From contig CAYUIQ010000007.1 in NCBI GenBank assembly GCA_964444795.1, positions 1 to 64,000 of the forward strand: DNA of 64,000 nucleotides, in the 5' to 3' direction. Shown here one piece after another: positions 17,850-26,104 of this stretch. Under the pieces are notes generated by a model, which ran no database searches, was not told the DNA's origin, and saw nothing but the letters and a program-made list of their open reading frames with translations. This DNA comes from JABMRP01 sp964444795 (GTDB lineage: Bacteria > Planctomycetota > Planctomycetia > Pirellulales > Thermoguttaceae). A program made the position numbers and the translations under genes. Each line of letters begins with the position of its first letter. Positions within the stretch are counted from its first letter, which is position 1.

Positions 17850-19232
17850 TCAATTGGCCGTGATTTCGATTTCCAACAGCCGGCAAATTGCCGCCTTGAG
17901 CAGGGCGTCCGAGTCCGAGGCCACCAGCGAGTCGGTTGGTTCGTAACCGCCTTCGGCAAAGGCACGTTCGGTGCAAATATAACCGACGCAACAGTCGCCG
18001 TAAGCCGCCGTAGCGACGAAATTCTCGGGCATCAGGCGTTGAGCGAAAAGCTGGAATTCCACCATCGCCTCGCCGGGCAGGTGGAGAATGCGGACCCGGC
18101 CGATGGCCAGCGAACTGAGTTCGATCGGTTGCTTGCTGCGGTTGAGATAAGCCAATCGCATCGCGCCGGCGTAAATCCGTACTGCCGGGCTGGCCTGCGC
18201 GTTTCTCATCGTGGCACGGCTTCTGTCCGCGGTGTATCCGTCGTCGGTTCGCGGGCGGAGCAACAGATCGGTGGTCCGCCACTCGATTCGCTCCGCCGGC
18301 TCCAGGCGCGTCGAGGCGATCGAAGCTTCCATGCCTTCCATAAGCCGCCGGGCCAACTCGTCGCGCGCGCGGCGCGAGCCGTCGTTGTACTTGCCGGCCG
18401 TCACGTCACCGCCGCAACCGCTGAAGTAGATCTGAAATACCTTCTCCTTCTCTTCCAGCGCCTCGCGAGCGATGCCCGGGAAATCGCTGCTGGCCCGGGG
18501 GTCGCCGTAGAAACTCTGGGGATGCGTGGCATAGTAGTGCAACCGCACGATGGGTTCCTTCCCGGCGGCCAGGGTAATCGTCTTGAGCATCGGATCGATG
18601 GTTCCCTCGGGCATGGCCCGCAGCTTGGCATCCCGGCAAGAACTCCAGCGGATGATGATCTTTCCGTCCGGGCCCACCACACGACGGCTGGAGGCGACCC
18701 GATCGACCTTTGCCTGGCCGGTGCCCACGCGATCGAAGGGCCGCAGCCGGTCGAGCGATTGTTTCACGGCCGCCGCCAGCCGATCGCTCACTTCGTCGAA
18801 GAACTTTACCTCCAGGTGCGGCGGCGGGTTGTCGATTTCCTTCAGCAACTCAAAGGCATCTGCGTCAGCCATGGGTGCGGTGTGCTGGTGTATGGTTTGG
18901 ACTGCCACCCGCGAGACGTCGGTGCCCGCGGCCGTGGCCATCTTGCGGCGCAGTAGCGTGTGCGTGGAGTTGCACAACTCGCACCAGTCGACCGAGCATA
19001 GTACGTACCGTTTCTGGCCGTCGTCCAACACGATGCCCTTCGCCCAGAGTGGATGCTCGATCGTGGCCAGCGGCTTGTAGCCGGAATAGATGGGCTGTCC
19101 CAGCGGTGGCGTCACGTCACAGCGGAAAGTGGCCACGCGGAGCCCGGCCGCATCGTCGCCTTGGGCCGGCGCCGTCAGGAAACAAACGGCGGCGGATATC
19201 AGCAGGATGCCTTGCATGGTGAAACGATTCAT
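17850..19232 (-). CDS. secreted neutral/alkaline ceramidase-like protein
   Basis: 460 residues from ATG 19232, chosen because GGAG lies at the right distance; an upstream TTG is not needed. A signal peptide covers about 1-27. The sequence LRVATFRCDVTPPLGQP opens the conserved domain, followed by QTIHQHTAP (metal-site His residues) and YYATHPQSFYGDPRASSDFP, all landmarks of the neutral/alkaline non-lysosomal ceramidase N-terminal domain family common in planctomycetes. The C-terminal immunoglobulin-like part of true ceramidases is missing, so lipid amidase activity is uncertain. Single gene, exported. Confidence 0.75.
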   Translation of the reverse strand: MNRFTMQGILLISAAVCFLTAPAQGDDAAGLRVATFRCDVTPPLGQPIYSGYKPLATIEHPLWAKGIVLDDGQKRYVLCSVDWCELCNSTHTLLRRKMATAAGTDVSRVAVQTIHQHTAPMADADAFELLKEIDNPPPHLEVKFFDEVSDRLAAAVKQSLDRLRPFDRVGTGQAKVDRVASSRRVVGPDGKIIIRWSSCRDAKLRAMPEGTIDPMLKTITLAAGKEPIVRLHYYATHPQSFYGDPRASSDFPGIAREALEEKEKVFQIYFSGCGGDVTAGKYNDGSRRARDELARRLMEGMEASIASTRLEPAERIEWRTTDLLLRPRTDDGYTADRSRATMRNAQASPAVRIYAGAMRLAYLNRSKQPIELSSLAIGRVRILHLPGEAMVEFQLFAQRLMPENFVATAAYGDCCVGYICTERAFAEGGYEPTDSLVASDSDALLKAAICRLLEIEITAN

Positions 19233-19271
19233 CGGCAACTCCGCAAGCGGGGAACGTAGAGCCTACTGACG

Positions 19272-19345
19272 TCAATTCTGGGCGAACCGGCCGGCAGCGT
19301 CAAGCACTGGGGCGGGAGTAGTCGCGGGCCGATGAGAAACCCCGT
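19272..19345 (+). repeat. repeat R6, copy 1
   Basis: The 49 bases from 19272 (gtcaattctgggcgaaccgg onward) are the same as those at 25103, and similarity continues more weakly to about 19345. The weaker part also resembles the first bases of R1. Lies in the 372-base gap 19233-19604, which otherwise shows only upstream DNA of the two flanking divergent genes. Confidence 0.8.
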
Positions 19346-19604
19346 CGCCCGGAGTCCGCCAGTGATGGGCTATCGCACTGTTGGCAACCCGGCAAGAGAA
19401 AGAGTGTTGAGTATGTTTGTCGGCAGAAGCGTAGCAGTCGAACTTAGAAGGTGCATCGACGAACCTGAAACTCACGGAGGATCGGCGATTTCAATGGCCG
19501 CCACAACCGGAGCCGATTGTTTGATCGGGCCGATTGGGCTATGCTAAGGGGGATTGTCGTGTGCCCCGGGGGCTCTTTTCATCAGGTGTATCTGTCGGCG
19601 TTCC

Positions 19605-20360
19605 ATGAGCGAGAATAAGCCAGCAGCGGGTTCTAAACGCGAACAGAATAGTCGTTCCAGGCCGTTGCGCCGGGTGATCGCCTGGGGTGTCCATCTGCTG
19701 ACCGCCAGCGGCATCGTCTGTTGCTTGCTGGCGGTGGAAGCCGGCCGGGCGGAGAAGTGGCAGGAGGCGCTGGCGTGGTTGATGCTGGCCATATTGGTCG
19801 ACGCCGTGGACGGCACGTTTGCACGCGTTATCCGAGTGAAACAGATTCTCCCGAACTTCGATGGCACACTGCTCGACAACACGATCGATTATGTTTCCTT
19901 CGTGTTTGTGCCGGCTCTGCTAATGCACTGGGCCAAACTGCTACCCGAGCAGCTTTCCCTTCCCACCGCGGCGGCGGCCTGCGTGGCTTCGGCCTTTCAA
20001 TTCTGTCAAGCAGACGCCAAGACATCCGACCATTTCTTCAAAGGATTTCCCTCGTACTGGAATGTCGTTGTCCTCTACCTGCTGGTGCTTGGGCTCGATC
20101 CGACCGTCAACCTGGCCATTGTCGGCGCGCTGGTCGTGCTGGTCTTCGTGCCGGTGAAGTATCTGTATCCTTCGCGGACGCCGCACTTTCAGAAGTGTAC
20201 GCTCGCGCTGACCTTCGTGTGGAGCGCGATGATCTGCGTCATCCTCTGGCAGATGCCCCGACCTTCGGCATGGCTTGTCCACGTCTCGTTGCTTTACCTG
20301 GCGTATTACGTCGCAATGAGCCTGTTTCTGACCTTCCAGCCGCGCCGCAGGGGATCATAA
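19605..20360 (+). CDS. pcs: phosphatidylcholine synthase (CDP-alcohol phosphatidyltransferase)
   Basis: 251 residues from ATG 19605; an earlier start at 19554 gives a Cys/Arg-rich extension unlike the family. It condenses choline with CDP-diacylglycerol to phosphatidylcholine and CMP in the inner membrane. The active-site signature is clear: DAVDGTFAR, then LPNFDGTLLDNTIDY, the Pcs form of the D-x2-D-G-x2-A-R-x8-G-x3-D-x3-D motif. Seven or eight hydrophobic segments fit the family. It converges with a CHT1-like choline transporter gene, with stop codons interlocked, so supply of choline and its use are encoded back to back. Confidence 0.85.
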   Translation: MSENKPAAGSKREQNSRSRPLRRVIAWGVHLLTASGIVCCLLAVEAGRAEKWQEALAWLMLAILVDAVDGTFARVIRVKQILPNFDGTLLDNTIDYVSFVFVPALLMHWAKLLPEQLSLPTAAAACVASAFQFCQADAKTSDHFFKGFPSYWNVVVLYLLVLGLDPTVNLAIVGALVVLVFVPVKYLYPSRTPHFQKCTLALTFVWSAMICVILWQMPRPSAWLVHVSLLYLAYYVAMSLFLTFQPRRRGS

Positions 20361-21845
20361 ACGATCGGGGCCGCGGGGCGGAACATCAATCAACGGGCGG
20401 GGCGCGTCCAGGCCCGCAGTGGCTCGCGACACGAGCCATATTGTCGCCAGTCCGCCAAGCATGGCGACCGTTCGGAAGGGGAAGTGACAGCCATCGGGTG
20501 TTTGCATCGGGTAGTGAATCAATGCCGGAAGCCCGAGAAATTCGCCGCCGCCGAGACGGAGAACCAGCCCGACCACGGCGCCCGAGATGGCGCCCGCGCG
20601 ATTTGCGCGCCGGTCGAATAATGCCGTCAGTAGTTGTGGAAACAGGATGACGTACACCAAGTCAGCACAGAGATACCAGAGCAGGTAGACGCTGCCGACC
20701 GACAGGGCCAGCCCGGTTGCCGCGACACCCACGGCCACGATCCCAAACCGCACGACGTACCGCGTTTCGCGATCACCGGCATCGGGCCGAAGCAGCGGGC
20801 GATAGACGTTCCAAGCGAACATGGACGACGCCGACAGAATGGAAGAGTCGACTGACGACATCACGGCAGCGGCCACTGCGGCTAGGCCGATCACTCCGAT
20901 CACCGGCGGCGTGAGTGATTGCAGGACGTAGGGCAAGACCAGCGCGGATTGGGGCGGGGCCCCCGAGGAGGTTGCCGACCAGTCGGTCACCGCGCCGATC
21001 GCCCCGATAAGTACGGCCGGAACGGCCATCGCCGCACAGGCAATACCGGCCACGCACGAAAGCCGGACCGCGGCTTTGGCGTTCTTTGATGCGAGCACTC
21101 GCTGAAAGTAAACCTGCCACGGGATGCCGCCGAGAATCAACACCATCGCCAAGTCGCACCACAGCCAAACTGCCGATCCTCGCGGAAACGCCGGCATCTG
21201 TTCGACGTACGCTTCCAGGACGGCTTCGCTTCCGCCCGTTCGCGCCAGAGCAAAGGGAATGGCGATACCCAATCCGGCGAGGATGCACAACAGTTGCAGG
21301 ACATCGGTATAGGCGACCGACCGCAGCCCGCCTACGACCGTGTAGCCAATGGCGACGGCCGCCGAAATCAGAATCGACGTGGTGAAACTCAAGGCCAGGA
21401 TCGTTCCGAACGTGGTCCCCAGGGCAACGAGGATAGCCGCGCTCCAGAAGATCTCACCCAAGAGAGCCGGGAGGAACAGGCCGGCGGCCACGCGTTTGCC
21501 GTAGCGAATCTCGAACGGATCGAGCAACGTGGTGAAGCCCATCCGGCGCATTCTTCCGGCAAAGAACAGTCCGCCCAACACCAGGCTCAGCGCATAGCCC
21601 CACGGTGCTTGTGCCCAGAATAGGCCTTGCTGGCTATCGTAAACAGCCTCGGCCGTTCCGTTGATATAGCCGCCGCCGACCCAAGTGGCCGTCAAAGTAA
21701 AGGCGCCAACAAGCAGGGGAATTCGCCGGCCGGCAAGCAGGAGATCCTGAGGGCTCCCGTCACCGGCCCGCCTTCGACCGGCACGGACACCGACTGCGAA
21801 CACCAACAAGTAGAAGGCCGCGATACAAAATATCTGTACACTCAA
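20355..21845 (-). CDS. high-affinity choline transporter-like sodium symporter (CHT1/SLC5A7 type)
   Basis: About 496 residues from TTG 21845, which matches where animal CHT1 proteins start (short N-terminus then FYLLVFAVGV); the frame extends to 21932 without support. It belongs to the SSS family and shows the choline-transporter subgroup phrases: TATWVGGGYINGTAEAVY, GYALSLVLGGLFFA, LGGIPWQVYFQRVL, AAVMSSVDSSILSASSMFAWN and LWYLCADLVYVILFPQL. Thirteen membrane helices expected; Na+-driven uptake of choline. Tail-to-tail overlap of six bases with phosphatidylcholine synthase strongly supports choline as the substrate. Resemblance to animal CHT1 is from memory of that protein, not from a search. 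Confidence 0.82.
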   Translation of the reverse strand: MSVQIFCIAAFYLLVFAVGVRAGRRRAGDGSPQDLLLAGRRIPLLVGAFTLTATWVGGGYINGTAEAVYDSQQGLFWAQAPWGYALSLVLGGLFFAGRMRRMGFTTLLDPFEIRYGKRVAAGLFLPALLGEIFWSAAILVALGTTFGTILALSFTTSILISAAVAIGYTVVGGLRSVAYTDVLQLLCILAGLGIAIPFALARTGGSEAVLEAYVEQMPAFPRGSAVWLWCDLAMVLILGGIPWQVYFQRVLASKNAKAAVRLSCVAGIACAAMAVPAVLIGAIGAVTDWSATSSGAPPQSALVLPYVLQSLTPPVIGVIGLAAVAAAVMSSVDSSILSASSMFAWNVYRPLLRPDAGDRETRYVVRFGIVAVGVAATGLALSVGSVYLLWYLCADLVYVILFPQLLTALFDRRANRAGAISGAVVGLVLRLGGGEFLGLPALIHYPMQTPDGCHFPFRTVAMLGGLATIWLVSRATAGLDAPRPLIDVPPRGPDRL

Positions 21846-22169
21846 TTGGCACCGCCTTACACAACCTACTTTGGGTACCGCTGACCATGCTGCTGCTCCA
21901 CGTAAGGCACGACGTTGCCCGAATGTTCCCAAAGAGATGAGAGTTCAGGTCTCCCTCGCTCAACGTTAAGCCTACGGATCGGAGAACGTCACGTCAAGCA
22001 GTCGCCCCAATTCGACGCAATTTCGACTTGTGGACAGGAAGAAGTGGCAACCCGTTGAGGGACGACGAGAAGAATGACCCCGGTGCGGCACCTATTATCA
22101 TTCCCACCCGGACGGCCAAGCAAGCAAAGCGCTCCCCCGCTCCACAAGCCCCGCCTGCCCCACAGACAC

Positions 22170-22403
22170 TCAGTTCGCCTTCTCGCCCCCCAAAGCCAAG
22201 TTGCAGCCAGTCCTCCAATACGGGCTCTCCGGGTCTCTGCAATGGGCCTCCCTGTGCCCGTCCCGTGGCCCGTGATAATGCCATTGCTGGCAGTGGTCAC
22301 ACCAAACCCGGAAGTACGTCACCCCGTCCACTTCGACTTTGTGGGCGGTTAGGGTCGGGGCTTCAAGGCTGAAGCAGCCGAATGTGCCGAGGGGGATCTT
22401 CAT
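22170..22403 (-). CDS. small Cys/His-rich hypothetical protein
   Basis: 77 residues with a compact set of metal-binding residues: WCDHCQQWHYHG, then HREAHCRDP and a final Gly-Cys. The spacing suggests a small zinc-binding fold. Similar tiny proteins occur in planctomycete accessory regions next to replication and integrase genes, but I cannot name a function. The gap 21933-22169 on its left shows no gene. It is on the strand opposite to the integrase module. Confidence 0.55.
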   Translation of the reverse strand: MKIPLGTFGCFSLEAPTLTAHKVEVDGVTYFRVWCDHCQQWHYHGPRDGHREAHCRDPESPYWRTGCNLALGGEKAN

Positions 22404-22505
22404 TGTCTTGATGCGTTGTATGCCCCTCCTCGCGGAACGGCAGTCGATTGGCCGGGGAGGTGGAGAAGGTTGTGGAATGCCTTGGCCAAGGCGTCATGCT
22501 GTCCT

Positions 22506-22826
22506 CTAAAACGCGAACATGTGCGTACCGTGCGCCAACCCAAGAATCAGAGCTACCAGCCCGAATGCTACACCGATCCAGGCTGGCTGCCATTTGGCTT
22601 TGATGGCGCCCACGACGCACAGGATCAATGCAAGGCCACCGATCACCACGTTTGCCATTCCGATATTCACGTACAAGCCATGCGCCTCCATCCACAGCTT
22701 AGTGGACTGTGAATCATCCGCATCTTCGTAGCGTTCGACAGTCGCCTTAACTGAGAACTGGTTGTACAGGCCCAGCACCGCGCCAATCACGGCAAGAACA
22801 ATACCGACGATGATAAGTGCTTTCAT
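22506..22826 (-). CDS. small membrane protein, unknown
   Basis: 106 residues from ATG 22826; the frame is longer but the added residues are not membrane-like. Three hydrophobic segments: about 1-22 (ALIIVGIVLAVIGAVLGLY), 53-77 and 83-102, with a charged loop between the first and second. Signature of a small inner-membrane protein. No recognised domain. The following gap 22827-23222 holds nothing clear except upstream DNA of the hydrolase gene. Confidence 0.6.
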   Translation of the reverse strand: MKALIIVGIVLAVIGAVLGLYNQFSVKATVERYEDADDSQSTKLWMEAHGLYVNIGMANVVIGGLALILCVVGAIKAKWQPAWIGVAFGLVALILGLAHGTHMFAF

Positions 22827-23222
22827 GGTCTTCAGTGTCCTTCTTAGGTTTGTGCTGACATTCCCCAATTCAGATGGGCTCTCTCTCACCCACCGCACAC
22901 CCCGCAAGCCTTCCCCTCAGTCGCTCCGCATTCCCGGCCGCCTGCCGTCTGCCCGTAGTACCGGCAGCCGGAGTTGTGGCGGACGTTGCTGGACGTATTC
23001 AACCGGAACTTCCCGTCCGAGGCAACCGGCGGTCGCAGGGCAAATGACGCAAGTCCTTGACAGCAAAGGAGGGCGGGAGTATCAGTAGGGACACCTGAGG
23101 AAAGTACGCAACTTCCATCCGGCGAACACGATGATCAGGGTAGCAATCCGGGGACTGCCCGATGGGGGGGCCACTGCCGGCACCTCAGGCCTCGTCCGCT
23201 CCAAGAAAGGAGGAGCTTCACG

Positions 23223-23684
23223 ATGTACTGTCCGGTGAGCTTTGAGGCATACCCTTGGTTAGAATATGCCTTTCGTGATTATGGGGTCCGGGAAACTCGC
23301 GGACGGCGGACCACGCCGAACATCGCCCGGTATCTTGCCTCGGTAGGACTGAGCGGCTACGGAGACGAAACCGCCTGGTGCTCGGCGTTTGTCAACTGGT
23401 GCATGGAGCAGGCCGGCATCCCGGGTACGCGCAGAGCGAACGCCCGAAGTTGGCTCAACTGGAGCGGGCTCTGCCTGGGGGTGCCGGTCTACGGCGCGGT
23501 CACTATCTTCTGGAGGGAACGCCGCACGAGTTGGAAGGGACACGTTGGCTTCTATATGGGTCGCAACGGCAGCCAAATCGTGTTGCTGGGCGGTAACCAG
23601 GGAAACGCCGTCAGCATCCGCGAATACCCAGCCTCACGACTGCTGGGCTACCGATGGCCGGCCTCGATCCCGTTGGCGACGTGA
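23223..23684 (+). CDS. TIGR02594-family (CHAP-like) peptidoglycan hydrolase
   Basis: 153 residues, preceded by a strong AAGGAGGAG ribosome site at 23208-23216. The catalytic Cys is in ETAWCSAFVNWCM and the His in WKGHVGFYMG, with GNQGNAVSI following, the layout of the TIGR02594/NlpC-P60-CHAP superfamily of cell-wall amidases and endopeptidases. Such proteins are frequent as phage or element-encoded lysins. No signal peptide, so release would need another route, as for phage endolysins. Lies in accessory DNA between membrane and arrestin-like genes. Confidence 0.75.
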   Translation: MYCPVSFEAYPWLEYAFRDYGVRETRGRRTTPNIARYLASVGLSGYGDETAWCSAFVNWCMEQAGIPGTRRANARSWLNWSGLCLGVPVYGAVTIFWRERRTSWKGHVGFYMGRNGSQIVLLGGNQGNAVSIREYPASRLLGYRWPASIPLAT

Positions 23685-23973
23685 TTCTGCGGTCGGGTGG
23701 TGATTCCGGGGATAGGTGATTGGCCGAACGCCAGGTCGCTCAACCGATCATGTCCAGGCTACGGATTCTTACAGAGCGGGCCATCCTGAGAGATTCGAGC
23801 CACGGGCGGTGAGCCCATGCCCGTGATCCGCCCAGTAGCGGCCAGAACCCCGACAGGAACGGGCCAGAATCTCACCGACGGGTCAAGGGTGCCCAGGTAG
23901 GTCGACGGGAGCGGTTAGCGAATGGTCTTGAAGATATTCACTCGACTCGACAACAACGAACCCATTTCACCCT
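23685..23973. other. intergenic gap with repeat-like pieces
   Basis: 289 bases without a gene. Bases near 23757-23785 (ggattcttacagagcgggcc) resemble 17638-17660 (agattcttacagagtggggc), and 23818-23836 (cccgtgatccgcccagtagc) resembles a short piece of R1. These look like worn repeat fragments. No hairpin terminator seen. Confidence 0.4.
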
Positions 23974-24930
23974 TTACCCCGGCAGCAACACCACCGGCGC
24001 TCTAATCTTCGGGTCCTTTGCCCAGGGTACGTCCAACTCAACTTGTACAAACCATTCGATCGAGAACAACTTGCCCTTGGCAGTCAGCGGTCCCTCGGTT
24101 TCGGCCAGCAGCGAGAACTCTTGTTTGTAGGAGCCATCGAAAACACCCGGCGTGGCCACTTCGATCGCGTCGCACTGATGAATGCAGCGGTCGGTGTGGC
24201 CCTGCGCCTCACTGTTTTCGATGCCAACGAGTCGCGCGCGAATGCTGCGGCAGTTGAGAGGCGTGTCGGTCTCGACGCGGAAGATGCCTTCGATCGACTC
24301 GCCCGGTCGAAACTTGTCGGCGGCCAGCGCCATTTCGATGCGCACGTCGGGGCCAAATAGCGAATCGAAAAGACCACGGCCTGCGTCGTCGGGATAACGC
24401 GTCCTCACCGGCGTCGTGTCCGCGGCAGGAGTCGAAAGCGGAACGACGTCGAACGACTGAGTCGCCTTCAAGTCGAACGCCATGGGGACGTCGACCTGAA
24501 CCGACAATTCGTAGAATACGCGGGTCTTTTTTCCCACGTGTGTCGGCGGAGCATCGGCAGGTATCCACACTTCGATGTCGAACGAGTATTCGCCCGGCTG
24601 CATCGTCTCGTGCTGCCCACCGCCAAAGATTGTCGCTACGGCGTCGGACAAGTTGCCCAGGAACCCCAGCCGCTCGTTGCCCGACAGCAAATGGGCCTGT
24701 GTTGTGATGTCCACGTGCTCCACGGCGGTGTGCGAGTGAGTGGTAACCCGCCCTTCCGAGTCCGTACTGGTGGTGGTATAGACCGCCTTGGTTTCCTCGG
24801 CGCCGTGAAACTTGGCGTGGATTCCACGCACCTTGAGCGGTCTGTCGAGCACGACAGTAACCGGAACCGTCATTGGTTCACCACGAAGGATTTGTTCGGC
24901 CGGAGGCTGGATGCGGATTTCATTAGACAT
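23974..24930 (-). CDS. arrestin-like (Spo0M/VPS26-fold) protein
   Basis: 318 residues from MSNEI at 24930. No signal peptide or membrane segment, so cytoplasmic. The N-terminal half reads as an arrestin-N beta-sandwich: LRGEPMTVPVTVVLDRPLKV, a Thr/Ser-rich loop, then QPGEYSFDIEVWIPADAPPT; the second half begins near FRPGESIEGIFRV and looks like an arrestin-C sandwich. Bacterial relatives include Spo0M-type proteins. Partner and role unknown. It is isolated between two repeat-rich gaps, and its identification is by fold pattern rather than catalytic residues. Confidence 0.6.
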   Translation of the reverse strand: MSNEIRIQPPAEQILRGEPMTVPVTVVLDRPLKVRGIHAKFHGAEETKAVYTTTSTDSEGRVTTHSHTAVEHVDITTQAHLLSGNERLGFLGNLSDAVATIFGGGQHETMQPGEYSFDIEVWIPADAPPTHVGKKTRVFYELSVQVDVPMAFDLKATQSFDVVPLSTPAADTTPVRTRYPDDAGRGLFDSLFGPDVRIEMALAADKFRPGESIEGIFRVETDTPLNCRSIRARLVGIENSEAQGHTDRCIHQCDAIEVATPGVFDGSYKQEFSLLAETEGPLTAKGKLFSIEWFVQVELDVPWAKDPKIRAPVVLLPG

Positions 24931-25102
24931 AGTCAAGCACCTACCATGCTGGAGCCCTGGACTTGCACTGACGGAGCAGCCTAACGCGCGGGAAGCCGTT
25001 TAGCAGCGCTGTCGATGGATCGGAATCGCTCATGGTCTTGCCCTCAAGAGGTGGGAGGCGATATCGGAGAACGCCCTTTCCGGGACGTCAAGCCCACTGC
25101 CG

Positions 25103-25176
25103 TCAATTCTGGGCGAACCGGCCGGCAGCGTCAAGCACTGGGGCGGGAGTGGCTGCGGGCCAACGAGAAAGCCCCA
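25103..25176 (+). repeat. repeat R6, copy 2
   Basis: Same 49 bases as at 19272, then a Gly-rich tail (ggctgcgggccaacgagaaa) that is shared with the left edge of the R1 copy at 5.27 kb. Sits in the gap 24931-25395 between the arrestin-like and PEP-CTERM genes; a small stem (gcccca/tggggc, 25171-25196) follows. Confidence 0.8.
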
Positions 25177-25340
25177 CCGGCGGCAACCGATGGGGCTTGG
25201 ATGCGGGCCCCGAATACGGGCGAACCGGATAACATATCCGCCGGTTGGAACAAGAAAACAAGCGGTCTTGGGAGAAGTGTTACCGGGGGCGTTAGTTTTC
25301 TGCCCCCGAAACGGTCGGGCTCTTTGACAACTCGGAATTG

Positions 25341-25367
25341 AAAACCGCCGGGCTGGCAACCCGGCGG
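25341..25367 (-). terminator. rho-independent terminator of the PEP-CTERM gene
   Basis: Perfect 8-bp stem (ccgccggg at 25345-25352, cccggcgg at 25360-25367) with a seven-base loop; on the minus strand it is followed by TTTT. It lies 29 bases after the stop of the minus-strand PEP-CTERM gene. Confidence 0.7.
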
Positions 25368-25395
25368 CTGGTGTGATTGTGGAAATCCGTTGCGG

Positions 25396-26061
25396 CTATG
25401 CAGCCCGCTTCCGTCGTCGCCATGCGATAGCCAGGCCCATGCGGCCCATGCTGGTTAGGGCGGCGAGGGTGGAAGGTTCGGGGATGGGGTCGGCGAATTG
25501 GGTCGTCAACAAGGTTGGAGGGACGTATTTCTCGGTCCTGAGAGTAAATGCATCACCCTGGACACAGTCGCGTCGAAAGACCGCGAATTCGGTGCCGCCC
25601 ACACTCTGCAACGCATTATTCCAGAGAAGCATCGGGGAGGCGTATTCCGTCCAGCCCAGTGTGAGGAACTGATCGCGAGTAGTCAGTTGAAGGATCCAAT
25701 CGACGTCACCGCTTTCATTCCCGCCACTGCCCCACCGGTTTGTCACTGCCAACAAGACAGGGCCATCGGTGAGCACCTCGAAAGAGATGATTCCGTAGCT
25801 GGCGGCCGGGCCGCTCCCACCTCCCATCACTTGCCAAAAATGGAGAGGTTGCTGTTCGATAGCTTGCGGGAAGCTGTACCACTCGGTTCTGTCCGACCAG
25901 CCCGAGAAAGGCGTGCCGATTTCCAGAGGGACGAATTCTCCCGCCGGGGAGTCTACAACCTGGACTTCAGCCGTGGTGATGGTATCCCCGACGCAAAGCC
26001 GGCCAGTGACCAACACGACCAGCCCGACCAGCCCCAACTCCCACTTGCGAGTCGTCATCAC
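25396..26061 (-). CDS. PEP-CTERM anchored exported protein
   Basis: 221 residues. Signal peptide at about 1-25, and at the C-terminus the sorting signal IPEPSTLAAL, a short hydrophobic stretch and a basic end WRRRKRAA, the substrate of an exosortase. The middle is a beta-rich domain with no name (Trp/Gly/Ser rich, two Cys-poor sandwiches). The protein is exported and cleaved or anchored in the envelope, possibly linked to extracellular polysaccharide. No exosortase is in the window. A good terminator follows. Divergent from the DUF3987 gene by 43 bases. Confidence 0.85.
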   Translation of the reverse strand: MMTTRKWELGLVGLVVLVTGRLCVGDTITTAEVQVVDSPAGEFVPLEIGTPFSGWSDRTEWYSFPQAIEQQPLHFWQVMGGGSGPAASYGIISFEVLTDGPVLLAVTNRWGSGGNESGDVDWILQLTTRDQFLTLGWTEYASPMLLWNNALQSVGGTEFAVFRRDCVQGDAFTLRTEKYVPPTLLTTQFADPIPEPSTLAALTSMGRMGLAIAWRRRKRAA

Positions 26062-26104
26062 GCACCCCCTGCGGACAAACCAAGCCGTCTACCTGACGCT
26101 CATC

